Positions 1 through 9,330 of a DNA stretch of 64,000 nt are shown in pieces; within the stretch, counting starts at the first letter, position 1, and every line of letters begins with the position of its first letter. The position numbers and the translations under genes are program-made. A model generated the notes under the pieces. The model saw only the letters and a list, made by a program, of their open reading frames with translations. It was not told the origin of the DNA and made no database searches. The DNA is from Sinomicrobium kalidii (GTDB lineage Bacteria; Bacteroidota; Bacteroidia; Flavobacteriales; Flavobacteriaceae), in the NCBI RefSeq assembly GCF_021183825.1, contig NZ_CP089211.1, forward strand, positions 3,826,501-3,890,500, read 5' to 3'.

Positions 1-672
1 TTTATGCTGAACTGTATCCAGGGTTACTCTTTCGTTTCGGGTGAGGTATACAGAGGTTTCATTATCCGCGGTAACTTTTACTTTTCCCGAAGCTACGGTA
101 ACGGATGGAGGGGCTTCCTGATAATTATTGACAACAAAGCGGGTGCCCAGCACTTCTGTTTTAAAAGGGCCGGAGCGTACCACAAATGGGCTTTTTTCGT
201 TTTTCATGACTTTAAAGTAGGCTTCTCCCTCCAGTTTTACTTCCCTTAGCTCGTTTTGAAAAGTTTCGGGGAAAAAGAGTTTGCTGCCCGAATTGAGATA
301 TACAACAGAAGAATCACTCAACATTACCTTTAGCTGTTCTCCTTTTTCTGCGATCCGCGTGATATGATTATTATTTCTTTTCAGGTAAAATACTGAGGCT
401 GCAGATAGTATTAGGAATATCACGATCGCGGCAGCTATTCCGGGGATGGAAAAATTTCGTCTTTTTCTCTTCGGAGAAGTGTTATCCTGTGTCTTTTCCA
501 GTATCTTTTTACGAAGCTTGTTTTGTAAGGCAATATTGTTCTTTATTTCCCCGGATGAGATTCCCTCTTCCTGCATCAGGCTAAAAAAATCTTCCACTTT
601 TTGCTTTTCTGCGGGAGTGCACGTATCGTTTATGTATTTCTCCAGCAGGTTCCTGAATTTTTTTTCCGTCAT
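1..672 (-). CDS. FecR-family anti-sigma factor (3' part beyond window)
   Basis: This is an inner-membrane anti-sigma factor of the FecR family; it would pass an outer-membrane receptor signal to the FecI-type sigma encoded just upstream. The 224 visible residues read without a stop to the window edge. Residues 1-75 are a cytoplasmic helical part, 77-97 are a single hydrophobic membrane segment after a basic RKRRR stretch, and 105-200 are the periplasmic FecR domain with the hallmark LGTRFVVNNY (175-184). The usual C-terminal DUF4974 part is off the window. The start is the ATG at 672; the gap to the sigma gene is 120 bases. In this family a TonB-dependent receptor gene normally follows, which would be to the left of the window. 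The family assignment is firm; the regulated substrate is unknown. Confidence 0.9.
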   Translation of the reverse strand, partial: MTEKKFRNLLEKYINDTCTPAEKQKVEDFFSLMQEEGISSGEIKNNIALQNKLRKKILEKTQDNTSPKRKRRNFSIPGIAAAIVIFLILSAASVFYLKRNNNHITRIAEKGEQLKVMLSDSSVVYLNSGSKLFFPETFQNELREVKLEGEAYFKVMKNEKSPFVVRSGPFKTEVLGTRFVVNNYQEAPPSVTVASGKVKVTADNETSVYLTRNERVTLDTVQHK

Positions 673-792
673 AAGTATTTTATGTGCTTTAATAGTTTAG
701 TGCCGGAAAACAGGAAGCCACCTATATAAAATCGTATACTTAATGTTTTGGTAAACTTGGTAACGCGCCGATAACATTAAAAAGAAGAAACG

Positions 793-1359
793 TTAGCAGA
801 GAAAGGTAAGCAGTGTCAGTACGATTATGATATCCAGATGATAAGTTGTGGAAGCCCGGAGTAATTGCAGCGCCTTATGGATGTGATTTTCCACGGTGCT
901 CACGGAAATATTCAGTTTGCCTGCTATTTCCTTATTGCTCATGTTGTTGTAATAACTCATGATAAAAACTTCCCGGCATCGTTGTGGCAGTTTCTCAGCC
1001 ACTGCAATGTTAATTTGTGTCATCAATCTATGAGAAGGATTCTCCTCGGCAGGAGGTTCTTCGTGGTTAGCCAGGATAAAATCCACTTTTTCCAGTTGTA
1101 CTTTTTCCAGGCTTCCGGTTTTTAGTTTTTTGGCACATTGATATTTTACGGCTTTGTAGAGATAGGCCCCCGGATTGTTTATATGAGAAGTACGCGAACG
1201 TTTCCACAGGTCGATGAAGATGTCCTGTACGATATCTTCTGCCGCAGAGCTGTTACGCATGATGTTACGGGCATATGTGTAAAGCTCGTACCAGTATTGG
1301 TTAAAAAGCAGATCGAAATCTTCAGGACCGGTACGGACTGTTTCTTTTTCTTTACACAT
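793..1359 (-). CDS. FecI-type ECF sigma factor
   Basis: RNA polymerase sigma-70 factor of the extracytoplasmic-function class, 188 residues from the ATG at 1359. Region 2 is at about residues 15-75, with the core YARNIMRNSSAAEDIVQDIF. Region 4 is at about 120-170, with LPQRCREVFIMSYYNNMSNK followed by a helix-turn-helix. A hydrophobic tail ends the protein, as is common in Bacteroidota FecI paralogues. An in-frame TTG lies 24 bases upstream (1381-1383), but it falls inside a good -7 promoter element (1381-1388), so it would not be transcribed and the ATG is preferred. The gene is followed by fecR on the same strand, so the two form a surface-signalling regulatory pair. Which receptor it serves cannot be seen here. 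Confidence 0.88.
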   Translation of the reverse strand: MCKEKETVRTGPEDFDLLFNQYWYELYTYARNIMRNSSAAEDIVQDIFIDLWKRSRTSHINNPGAYLYKAVKYQCAKKLKTGSLEKVQLEKVDFILANHEEPPAEENPSHRLMTQINIAVAEKLPQRCREVFIMSYYNNMSNKEIAGKLNISVSTVENHIHKALQLLRASTTYHLDIIIVLTLLTFLC

Positions 1360-1380
1360 AAGTTCGAGGCAGGATTTCAG

Positions 1381-1388
1381 CAAAAGTA
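1381..1388 (-). promoter_or_regulatory. Flavobacterial -7 element of the fecI promoter
   Basis: The minus strand reads TACTTTTG, an exact match to the TAnnTTTG -7 consensus of Bacteroidota sigma-A promoters. No TTG is seen at the expected -33 distance. It predicts a transcription start near 1374 and a leader of about 15 bases before the ATG at 1359. Confidence 0.45.
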
Positions 1389-1460
1389 GAAAGGGAATAG
1401 ACTGATCGCATTAAATTAGGGTAAAATTTATGCTACCATATTTACATTGGGAAAGAAAAC

Positions 1461-1468
1461 TATCTTTG
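1461..1468 (+). promoter_or_regulatory. Flavobacterial -7 element before the BNR lipoprotein gene
   Basis: TATCTTTG matches TAnnTTTG and lies 35 bases before the ATG at 1504. A TTG at 1447-1449 is too close to serve as the usual -33 element, so this is a half-supported promoter. Confidence 0.4.
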
Positions 1469-1503
1469 TGATTAATCTGTGATCTCATTAAGCCTTTTGT
1501 CCT

Positions 1504-2565
1504 ATGAACAGAATATACCTTATAACCGTACTCATCCTTTGTATTTCCTGTACATCAGAGAAAAAATATACACCGAGAGACATAACCGGGGTTTCGGTAA
1601 CTCCCCTTATGGAAGATTCCATGAGTGTCCGTGCCATAGAAATCATGCCTTCCGGTACCTTGTGGTTTGCCGATGACCGGGGACGCTACGGTTATTTTCG
1701 TTACGGAGGCCAGATGGTTATCGATTCTGTTACTTACGACACCATAGTTCCGCATTTCAGGGCTATTGCTTCTAACGGCAGGGACGTATTCATGCTGGGT
1801 ATAGGAAACCCTGCGCTGTTATATAAGGTGAATGAAAAAGACGAGCCGGAACTGGTGTACCGGGAGCATCACGAAAAGGTTTTTTACGACGCCATGACAT
1901 TCTGGAACGAAAGGGAAGGAATAGCCATGGGAGACCCTACGAGCGACTGTCTTTCGGTGCTGATAACACGAAACGGAGGAAATACCTGGTCAAAAGTACC
2001 CTGTGAAAAGTTACCTCCCGTTAAGGAAGGGGAAGCAGCCTTTGCGGCAAGCAATACCAATATTGCCGTTTCGGGCAACAGGACCTGGATCGTTTCCGGC
2101 GGATTGCGCAGCCGGGTTTTTTATTCTCCCGATAAGGGAAATACCTGGGAGGTCTATGACACTCCCGTAGTGCAGGGCGAACCCACACTGGGACTTTACT
2201 CGGTCGATTTTTACGACAGACACCACGGTATTGCCATAGGCGGGGATTATACCCGGCCTTCAGACAACACGGCAAACAAGGTAGTAACGACCGATGGCGG
2301 AAAACATTGGAAGCTGGTGGCCGGCAAAAAGCCGCCCGGTTACCGTTCATGCATACAATATATTCCCGGAACTCAGGGCAAGGAAGTGATTGCTGCCGGT
2401 TTCGAAGGAATATCGTTTTCACGTAACGGCGGCCGAAGCTGGAAGCCGGTTTCGAAAGAAGGGTTTTATACCATCCGGTTCCTTAACGATTCCGTTGCCT
2501 TCGCTGCGGGTAAGGGAAGGATTGCCAGGCTGACCCTGAAACAAAACAAGGTTATTGCACCATAG
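1504..2565 (+). CDS. BNR/Asp-box beta-propeller lipoprotein
   Basis: Lipoprotein of 353 residues with a type II signal peptide ending at Cys16 (ILCISC). Four Asp-box repeats (S/T-x-D/N-x-G-x-x-W) are visible at about 155-162, 208-215, 262-269 and 306-313, for example TRNGGNTW and TTDGGKHW. This is the pattern of sialidase-like or Ycf48-like beta-propellers. No catalytic sialidase residues such as an FRIP motif are seen, so the Asp boxes support only the fold and not a sialidase function. Homologues are often called oxidoreductase in flavobacterial genomes, but no cofactor site is visible. It stands alone between the fecI region and trxB. The likely location is the outer membrane; the function is unknown. 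Confidence 0.75.
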   Translation: MNRIYLITVLILCISCTSEKKYTPRDITGVSVTPLMEDSMSVRAIEIMPSGTLWFADDRGRYGYFRYGGQMVIDSVTYDTIVPHFRAIASNGRDVFMLGIGNPALLYKVNEKDEPELVYREHHEKVFYDAMTFWNEREGIAMGDPTSDCLSVLITRNGGNTWSKVPCEKLPPVKEGEAAFAASNTNIAVSGNRTWIVSGGLRSRVFYSPDKGNTWEVYDTPVVQGEPTLGLYSVDFYDRHHGIAIGGDYTRPSDNTANKVVTTDGGKHWKLVAGKKPPGYRSCIQYIPGTQGKEVIAAGFEGISFSRNGGRSWKPVSKEGFYTIRFLNDSVAFAAGKGRIARLTLKQNKVIAP

Positions 2566-2629
2566 TCCGGGGTGATGGTTCCATAACAACTTTTGATAAC
2601 TTTTTATATTCAATTCCTATTAATTATCC

Positions 2630-2637
2630 TACTTTTG
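2630..2637 (+). promoter_or_regulatory. Flavobacterial -7 element before trxB
   Basis: TACTTTTG matches the TAnnTTTG consensus and ends 26 bases before the trxB start codon. No TTG is found at the ideal -33 position. Confidence 0.4.
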
Positions 2638-2663
2638 TTAAGCAAATAAAACAGGAGTTAATC

Positions 2664-3632
2664 ATGTCAGATACAGTAGAAAGAATCAAATGCCTTATCA
2701 TAGGGTCCGGACCTGCCGGTTATACGGCGGCTATCTACGCAGCACGTGCAGACCTGAAACCCGTATTGTATACGGGGCTGGAACCCGGAGGACAGCTCAC
2801 TACCACGACAGATGTGGATAACTTTCCGGGATATCCCGAAGGGATTGACGGACCTACCATGATGGTGCAGTTACAGCAACAGGCCGAGCGCTTCGGAACC
2901 GAAGTGAGAATAGGAATGGCCACTGCCGTGGAACTCAGTGATGAAAAAGGAGGTATCCACAAGGTAACCATCGATAATTCCAAACAGATAGAAGCAGAAG
3001 CCGTGATCATTTCCACAGGTGCCTCAGCCAAATATCTCGGTTTGCCCAGTGAGCAGCGTTTACGCGGAGGCGGGGTATCTGCCTGTGCAGTGTGCGACGG
3101 CTTTTTCTATAAGGGACAGGACGTGGCCATTGTAGGGGGCGGGGATACTGCTGCCGAAGAAGCCACTTACCTGGCCAATATATGTACGAAAGTGACCATG
3201 CTGGTACGAAAAGGGGAAATGAGAGCCTCCAAGGCCATGCAGCACCGGGTGGAAAACACCTCCAACCTGGAAGTAAGGTATTTCAGCGAAGTAGATGAAG
3301 TACTGGGCGATCAGGTGGTGGAAGGCCTTCGTATTGTGAATAACCAGACAGGAGAAAAAGAGGAAATAAAAATAACGGGACTGTTTATAGCCATAGGGCA
3401 TAAACCGAATACCGATATTTTTAAAGGCCAGCTGGAAATGGATGAAACCGGGTATATCATTACCCGTGGAAAATCCACCAAGACCAGCAAGCCGGGTGTT
3501 TTTGCCAGCGGGGACGTTCAGGACAAGGAATACAGGCAGGCCGTAACAGCAGCCGGAACAGGCTGTATGGCAGCCCTGGATGCCGAAAGGTACCTGGCCG
3601 CCGTAAAATCGCCCGAAGAAGTGGAAAGCTGA
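2664..3632 (+). CDS. trxB: Thioredoxin-disulfide reductase
   Basis: NADPH-dependent flavoenzyme of 322 residues that reduces thioredoxin in the cytoplasm. The FAD-binding GSGPAG is at 14-19, the redox-active CAVC pair at 141-144, the NADPH-binding GGGDTA at 158-163, and the C-terminal FAD motif around GVFASGDVQD. Length and order match the low-molecular-weight bacterial TrxB family. The ATG at 2664 follows a TACTTTTG promoter element, and the gene is followed by a strong hairpin terminator, so it appears to be transcribed alone. Confidence 0.95.
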   Translation: MSDTVERIKCLIIGSGPAGYTAAIYAARADLKPVLYTGLEPGGQLTTTTDVDNFPGYPEGIDGPTMMVQLQQQAERFGTEVRIGMATAVELSDEKGGIHKVTIDNSKQIEAEAVIISTGASAKYLGLPSEQRLRGGGVSACAVCDGFFYKGQDVAIVGGGDTAAEEATYLANICTKVTMLVRKGEMRASKAMQHRVENTSNLEVRYFSEVDEVLGDQVVEGLRIVNNQTGEKEEIKITGLFIAIGHKPNTDIFKGQLEMDETGYIITRGKSTKTSKPGVFASGDVQDKEYRQAVTAAGTGCMAALDAERYLAAVKSPEEVES

Positions 3633-3637
3633 TAGCG

Positions 3638-3658
3638 AAGTACGAAATTAGAAATACG
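3638..3658. repeat. AAGTACGAA-type intergenic repeat, copy 1
   Basis: The 21 bases here align with 11401-11422 with two substitutions and one single-base gap (AAGTACGAA, then A or G, then TTA). Both copies abut the 3' end of a gene. Confidence 0.4.
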
Positions 3659-3702
3659 AGGTACGAAGTTGAAGTTATTCAGTTTCGTACCTCTTCGTTT
3701 TT
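3658..3702. terminator. Hairpin terminator between trxB and DUF1080 gene
   Basis: A perfect 10-bp inverted repeat, GAGGTACGAA at 3658-3667 and TTCGTACCTC at 3684-3693 with a 16-base loop, is followed by a T run at 3698-3702. It lies between two convergent genes, so it may stop transcription from both sides; the T run favours the trxB direction. Confidence 0.65.
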
Positions 3703-3709
3703 CTGACCT

Positions 3710-4597
3710 TTAATTTTGTTTTTCCAACTTCTGATCCCGTACTTTCTTCAAAACTTCCTCCAATTTATTTTTATTGTTCATATAGGGTTCCAGGTCCAGG
3801 AGATCCACTTTGCGGAACTCGATGGGATGGCTCTCGCTCTGGAGCGAGATATACCCTTCTTTAAGTAGTATCCCGTCTTTTTTAACACCGGCATCAAAAT
3901 CGGAGACCGAACCGCCGCCGATCTGAGGCTTGTAATACGTAAGAACCGTATCCTTTTCCACAATATGATGAATAACGGAATCGCCCAGTACCAGCATGTC
4001 CATATGCACCCACTGGTCACCGTGATAGGTTTTTGAGCTGGAGTTCAGGCAATGATCTGTGTACAGGCTGTCCCCGAGGACAACATTGGTCCCGGGCGTA
4101 CACAGATTGCCCGTAGGGCGGGGATCAGACCCGTTACCGCCCAGTATCTGTGCCTCGATGGATATGGGAAAGTCCTGATCTTTGAGCATACTCTCCGGAG
4201 CCTGTCCGTGCAGCATGGCCCCGCTGTTGCGCCAGGCCCAGCCTTCGCCGCCCGGGGCCTGCTCGCCCGTAAAACGGTATTCCAGTCTTAGAATATATGC
4301 GGAAAAAGGCTTTTTATAAAAAATATGACCGTATTGCCGGTCGAAATTTTCATACCCGTCATAACTTACTTTCATCAGCCCGTCTTCCACCCGGAAAGTA
4401 TTGGCATAATTATCACCCACTTCGTGTTTGGAAATTTTTACGGTCCAGTCGTTCAGGTCTTTTCCGTTAAAAAGAGGGATCCATTCGGGAGCCTTTTCAG
4501 TCTTGGTCAATGGCTCGGCTTTGTTTTTGTCTTTGGTCTTTGTTTGGCAGGAAATGATAAACGCTCCCAGGCAGAGGACATAAAAGAGTTGCTTCAT
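3710..4597 (-). CDS. DUF1080 (3-keto-disaccharide hydrolase-like) lipoprotein
   Basis: Lipoprotein of 295 residues with lipobox Cys17 (IISC). The body is one DUF1080 domain (PF06439), opening with the typical WIPLFNGKDLNDWTV stretch and adopting a concanavalin-like sandwich in known members. Family members have been linked to hydrolysis or hydration of 3-keto-glycosides in Bacteroidota. It is divergent from the SusC gene 181 bases away, so it may act on the sugar taken up by that pair, but this is inference. A second, two-domain member occurs at 32478-33863. No catalytic residue is assigned. Confidence 0.8.
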   Translation of the reverse strand: MKQLFYVLCLGAFIISCQTKTKDKNKAEPLTKTEKAPEWIPLFNGKDLNDWTVKISKHEVGDNYANTFRVEDGLMKVSYDGYENFDRQYGHIFYKKPFSAYILRLEYRFTGEQAPGGEGWAWRNSGAMLHGQAPESMLKDQDFPISIEAQILGGNGSDPRPTGNLCTPGTNVVLGDSLYTDHCLNSSSKTYHGDQWVHMDMLVLGDSVIHHIVEKDTVLTYYKPQIGGGSVSDFDAGVKKDGILLKEGYISLQSESHPIEFRKVDLLDLEPYMNNKNKLEEVLKKVRDQKLEKQN

Positions 4598-4735
4598 GGT
4601 ATCTGTAGATTTTTTAAATAAGTGATAAACTTACACAAAAAATATATTTCTTTCAATATTTTGAGCTTTGGATACGGTATGAGTTAAAATTAAATGTCAG
4701 TATGTTATGATAAAGTTAATTTAATGTAATATTGT

Positions 4736-4743
4736 TATATTTG
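4736..4743 (+). promoter_or_regulatory. Flavobacterial -7 element before susC
   Basis: TATATTTG matches TAnnTTTG exactly, in an AT-rich stretch 35 bases before the ATG at 4779. The -33 TTG is not evident. Confidence 0.45.
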
Positions 4744-4778
4744 GTTATTGCTAAATAATAACAAAACTGAACTAACAC

Positions 4779-7700
4779 ATGAAAAAACTACTGCTGACCA
4801 CGCTTATGGCGTGTACTTTTTTTTGTATTGCAGGTTATGCCCAAATAACGGGGACCATAACAGATGTACAGAATACGCCCCTCCCGGGTGTGAGCATCGT
4901 AATAATGGGCTCGACCACAGGGACAACCTCCGATTTTGACGGGCATTATACCATTAATGCCTCTGAAGGTGATGTCTTGCAATTCTCCTATATTGGCATG
5001 ATCACTGTAACACGAACCGTAGGGGATACCGACGTCATCGACATTGTCATGGAAGAAGACACCCAGGCCCTGGATGAGGTAGTGGTTACGGCCCTCGGGA
5101 TAGAGCGGGAGAAAAAGGCGCTGGGATATGCCTCCCAGCAACTGAATTCCGAACAACTGCTGGATGTCCCGGAATCGAATGTAGTGAGTGCCATGAGCGG
5201 TAAAATTGCGGGGGCGCAGATATCCACACAGGGCGGTGCCCCCGGACAGGGAGCGAGGATCATCCTGAGAGGGGTGAATTCACTGGACCCGGATGCGGAA
5301 AACCAGCCTTTGTTTGTCATTGACGGGATTCCCATCAGCAATGATTCTTACACCGTAGGAGGCGGAGGAAGCAGGGGAATGACAAACAGGGCCGCGGATA
5401 TCAATATGGAAGATGTGGAAAATATCTCCGTCCTGAAAGGGGGTGCCGCTACTGCACTATACGGTGTAAGGGGTGCCAACGGGGTAGTTGTTATCACGAC
5501 CCGGAAAGGAAAAGCAGGGCAGACGGAATTCAATATTTCCGCTTCCACCTCTTTTGATGAAGTCAATAAATTTCCGAAAACCCAGAAAACATATACCCAG
5601 GGATGGAAAGGGGAGTATGACCCTAACAGTTTCTGGCCTACCTGGGGAGCGAGTGTCGAAGAAGCCAGGAGCATTGACCCGTCCCACCCGGATCTGTTTA
5701 ACAATTACAAAAATGCGTATAAAAACGGGTATTCCACCAATATTCACTTCAGTGCTTCCGGCGGTTCGGAAAAATCGACCTTTTACGCGGCACTTTCCAA
5801 ATTTGACCAGGAAGGGGTGATCCCTTTTTCCGATTACGGAAAGATATCGGCCAAACTCTCCGGCAATCTGCAGCTTTCAGATAAGATAAAAATAACCGGT
5901 TCGGCCAATTTTATCAATTCCGGAGGTGCACGGGTCGATGTTGACAGGTTTAATACGAGATTGATCTATTGGGCTCCGCGGGTCGATGTAAACGATTATG
6001 AGTTTGAAAACGGAACGATGAAGGGGTACCGGAACGAAGGAAGAGTAGGAAATAACCCCATTTACGGTAATAAAACCAACAGGTTTGTGGACGATGTGAA
6101 CCGTTTGATCGGTAACCTGGGCTTTAACTATACGCCGATAGAAGGATTGGATATAAGTTACAGGTTCGGGATAGACTATTATAACGATAGCCGTACGGCT
6201 ACGGCGCCTGCCCCGAGAGACGATGTGGCAGATGAAAACATTTATGAAAACAATGAGCTGGGCTATATTGAAGAGACGAGGATTATCAGTGAGGACCTTA
6301 CTTCCAACCTGATGGCTTCCTATATCAAAGACCTGAGTGAGGATTTTACGCTTACCGTACGGGCCGGATGGGACGTTTTTCAACGCCAGTATGATCGCGT
6401 AAATACCAGGGGTGAGGAATTGGATGTGTGGAACTTTTTTCACCTGAGTAATGCTTCAAATATTACGACTTCACAATATATTTCAAAATACAGGCTCATA
6501 GGTATTTATGGAGAAGTAGGACTTTCTTATAAGGATTTTCTCTACCTTACTTTTACCGACCGGAACGACTGGGCCTCTACATTGCCTGAGGGAAACAGGT
6601 CGTTTAATTATCCTTCCGTAAGTACGAGTTATATCTTTACCGAGAATCTGAACGCACCGCATTGGTTGAACTACGGTAAAATAAGAGCTTCCTGGGCGCA
6701 GATAGGTAAGGACCCCCAGACAGCCTACCTTACTTCGGATGTATATGAGTCCGACGATGATGATTTCCCCATTGATGAAGTAACAGGGTGGACACGCCCG
6801 GAAAACAAGGCAGACCCGGGTTTGCGATCGGAAATAACCACCGAAATAGAATTTGGTACCGAACTTCGGTTTTTGGATAACAGGTTAAGCCTGGATGTGT
6901 CCTGGTATAAATCGAATGCCAAAGACCAGATTATAGGTATTCCGTTGTCATATACTACGGGGTATAAAGGGTATACGACCAATGCCGGAGAAATTGAAAA
7001 TACGGGCTGGGAGATCATGCTGAACGCCACCCCGGTGCAAAGCACGGACTTTTCATGGAATGTCGGGGTGAATTTCTCCAGTAACAGCAATAAGATCGTA
7101 GCCCTGAAAGAAGGTATAGAAAGCGTTTTTCTGGACAGTGAATTCGGTTATGCAGGGAGTTCGGCTTCACAGGTACTCTATGCCGGATTGGCTTATGGTA
7201 ACATTCTCGGTACCAGTTATGCCAGATATTATCGAGATCCGGAAGGTCAGGAAATCATAATAACAAGAGATAAAGACCTTCCTATACTCATAGGAGAAGA
7301 TGGTTTCCCCGTCATAGATAGGGAGCAGAAAGTCCTGGGCAATTCTACACCGGACTGGATGATGAACATCAGGAACCAGGTGAATTACAGGAATTTTTCC
7401 CTGGCATTTAATTTTGATTTCAGGCAGGGATTCGAAAAGTTCAATAACATGGGGAATTTCCTCTCTGCTTTCGGGATAGCGGATTATACGGCAAACAGGG
7501 ACCAGATGATAGTTTTTGAGGGGGTGACTGCCGACGGTTCGCCGAATACCAAGGAAGTATATCTCGGACAGGGAGTAGGTCCCGACGGAGAAGATTACGG
7601 GGACGGATTTTACAGGAATGTTCACAGGGCAGTTACAGAGAACTTTGTGGAAGATGCCTCCTGGGTGAGGTTGAAAAACGTTACGCTGACCTACAGATTT

Positions 7701-7898
7701 CCGGAAACACTTCTTGAGAAACTGAGCATTACGAGAGCAAGTATATCGTTTTCAGGAACCAATCTCTGGCTAAGTACCGATTATAGCGGGTTTGACCCCG
7801 AAACTTCTGCAAGGATAGGGAATGCCGACGGTTTTTCCGGTCTGGGTGCCTTTCCGGGACTCAGATCTTATGCCGCTACGTTACGTTTAACCTTTTAA
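4779..7898 (+). CDS. SusC/RagA-family TonB-linked outer membrane receptor
   Basis: Outer-membrane TonB-dependent transporter of 1,039 residues. A Sec signal peptide (about 1-21, ending GYAQ) is followed by a carboxypeptidase-regulatory-like domain at about 22-100. The SusC hallmark DEVVVTALGIEREKKALGYA and a plug domain run to about 240. A long beta-barrel ends with the terminal aromatic residue (RLTF). No N-terminal secretin/STN signalling domain is visible, so it is probably not the receptor of the FecI/FecR pair at the left edge. The SusD partner starts 10 bases after the stop. Together they import an oligomer, probably a sugar or peptide; the substrate cannot be read from the sequence. 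Neighbouring DUF1080 and dipeptide epimerase genes point in two different directions. Confidence 0.93.
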   Translation: MKKLLLTTLMACTFFCIAGYAQITGTITDVQNTPLPGVSIVIMGSTTGTTSDFDGHYTINASEGDVLQFSYIGMITVTRTVGDTDVIDIVMEEDTQALDEVVVTALGIEREKKALGYASQQLNSEQLLDVPESNVVSAMSGKIAGAQISTQGGAPGQGARIILRGVNSLDPDAENQPLFVIDGIPISNDSYTVGGGGSRGMTNRAADINMEDVENISVLKGGAATALYGVRGANGVVVITTRKGKAGQTEFNISASTSFDEVNKFPKTQKTYTQGWKGEYDPNSFWPTWGASVEEARSIDPSHPDLFNNYKNAYKNGYSTNIHFSASGGSEKSTFYAALSKFDQEGVIPFSDYGKISAKLSGNLQLSDKIKITGSANFINSGGARVDVDRFNTRLIYWAPRVDVNDYEFENGTMKGYRNEGRVGNNPIYGNKTNRFVDDVNRLIGNLGFNYTPIEGLDISYRFGIDYYNDSRTATAPAPRDDVADENIYENNELGYIEETRIISEDLTSNLMASYIKDLSEDFTLTVRAGWDVFQRQYDRVNTRGEELDVWNFFHLSNASNITTSQYISKYRLIGIYGEVGLSYKDFLYLTFTDRNDWASTLPEGNRSFNYPSVSTSYIFTENLNAPHWLNYGKIRASWAQIGKDPQTAYLTSDVYESDDDDFPIDEVTGWTRPENKADPGLRSEITTEIEFGTELRFLDNRLSLDVSWYKSNAKDQIIGIPLSYTTGYKGYTTNAGEIENTGWEIMLNATPVQSTDFSWNVGVNFSSNSNKIVALKEGIESVFLDSEFGYAGSSASQVLYAGLAYGNILGTSYARYYRDPEGQEIIITRDKDLPILIGEDGFPVIDREQKVLGNSTPDWMMNIRNQVNYRNFSLAFNFDFRQGFEKFNNMGNFLSAFGIADYTANRDQMIVFEGVTADGSPNTKEVYLGQGVGPDGEDYGDGFYRNVHRAVTENFVEDASWVRLKNVTLTYRFPETLLEKLSITRASISFSGTNLWLSTDYSGFDPETSARIGNADGFSGLGAFPGLRSYAATLRLTF

Positions 7899-7908
7899 TG
7901 AGAAAACC

Positions 7909-9330
7909 ATGAAATTGAAATTTATATATATAGTATTATCTGCATTGTCTTTATCGGTCATTGCCTGTGACGACTATCTGGATATTAACGAAAATCCTAA
8001 CGGGGCACAAGTCCCTCCGCTGAAAGGATTACTGGCTTATACGACCTACCAGACCGCTGTGAATACATACAGGCTGGGGAATACTACTTCATACTATACC
8101 CAATATCTGGCATCGCCGAATGAAGCCAGTGCTACCGATATACAGGAAAGGATAAATACCGACAATGCCTGGGAAAACATTTATGAAGTGATGTCCGATA
8201 CATACGATATAGAAACACTTGCTGCCGAATCCAACTCGCCTCATTACATCGGAGTGTCCAAGGTGCTAATGGCAGCAAATCTCGGAATGAGTGTCGATGT
8301 ATGGGGAGACGTACCCTATACGGAAGCTTTTACTTTTGAAACACTGACCCCTGCCTATGACGATGATGAAGTGCTGTATTCCACGATACTTACTTTGCTC
8401 GATGAAGCCATAACCGAATTCGGAAAAACCAATGAAGGAGCAGAACTCGATACGGATAGTGACTTTATTCACGGGGGAGACATAGCGGCCTGGGCAAAGA
8501 CGGCCTATGCCTTAAAAGCGCGGTACCTCAATCATCTTTCGGGGACGGATGGTTATGATCCTTCGGCCGTATTGGATGCCCTGGACAATGCTTATGAAAG
8601 TAATGCCGATGATGCACAGGTCACACAGTTTCAGACCAGGAATCCCTGGGCACAGGTTGCCCTGAATAATGAAAACCTTGTTTTGGGAGGATGGCTTTCC
8701 GAGCAGCTTATAGATGCCATGAACGGTACTACTTTTGGTGTTTTTGACCCCCGGCTGCCGTTAATTACAGAATCGTTTTCCGAGGATAACGTAGACATAT
8801 ACAGGGGTACTGTGAACGGAGCAGGCAGAATAGGCGACGGAACTGTGCAGGCGGAATGTTACCTGACCACCACGGGCTTTTATTCCTCAACCGAATCTCC
8901 ATTAATAGTGATATCTTATTCCGAGTTAAAGTTCATAGAAGCCGAGGCAAGCCTTCGTGAAGGTAATGCCGCAGAAGCTTATGATGCCTATCTGGAAGGT
9001 ATCCGGGCGAACATGAGTAAACTGGGAGTTGCTTCTGATGATATAACAGCCTATACTGAAGATGAAACCGTGGCCGTGGGTACGGCAATAACCCTGGACG
9101 ATATTTTCAGGGAAAAATATGTTGCCATGTTCCTGCATCCCGAGTCATGGGTCGATGCCCGGAGGTTTGATTACGGCTACAAGGATTTCACCCTTCCGGA
9201 AAATCACAATTCGCTGCTGGACGGCCGGTTCATCCGGGGATTCGATTATCCCGATACGGAATATTTGAGAAACCGGAACAATGTTCCCGAAGTGGATCTG
9301 CTGACCGGGATATGGTGGGATAATAATTAA
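7909..9330 (+). CDS. SusD/RagB-family nutrient-binding lipoprotein
   Basis: Surface lipoprotein of 473 residues with lipobox Cys20 (VIAC) that forms the lid of the SusC channel. It resembles the SusD-like_2 type: DDYLDINENPN just after the Cys, TPR-like helices in the middle, and a C-terminal region holding WVDARRFDYG and a YLRNR stretch near the end. It is translationally close to susC (10-base gap) and is the last gene of that unit. It converges on the PLP enzyme gene with a 4-base overlap of coding ends and no room for a terminator. The ligand is unknown. Confidence 0.92.
   Translation: MKLKFIYIVLSALSLSVIACDDYLDINENPNGAQVPPLKGLLAYTTYQTAVNTYRLGNTTSYYTQYLASPNEASATDIQERINTDNAWENIYEVMSDTYDIETLAAESNSPHYIGVSKVLMAANLGMSVDVWGDVPYTEAFTFETLTPAYDDDEVLYSTILTLLDEAITEFGKTNEGAELDTDSDFIHGGDIAAWAKTAYALKARYLNHLSGTDGYDPSAVLDALDNAYESNADDAQVTQFQTRNPWAQVALNNENLVLGGWLSEQLIDAMNGTTFGVFDPRLPLITESFSEDNVDIYRGTVNGAGRIGDGTVQAECYLTTTGFYSSTESPLIVISYSELKFIEAEASLREGNAAEAYDAYLEGIRANMSKLGVASDDITAYTEDETVAVGTAITLDDIFREKYVAMFLHPESWVDARRFDYGYKDFTLPENHNSLLDGRFIRGFDYPDTEYLRNRNNVPEVDLLTGIWWDNN

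Noticed and set aside
4779..9330. A complete polysaccharide utilisation locus around the SusCD pair
   Set aside because: No glycoside hydrolase, sulfatase or sugar-sensing hybrid regulator is adjacent, so only an uptake pair is claimed.
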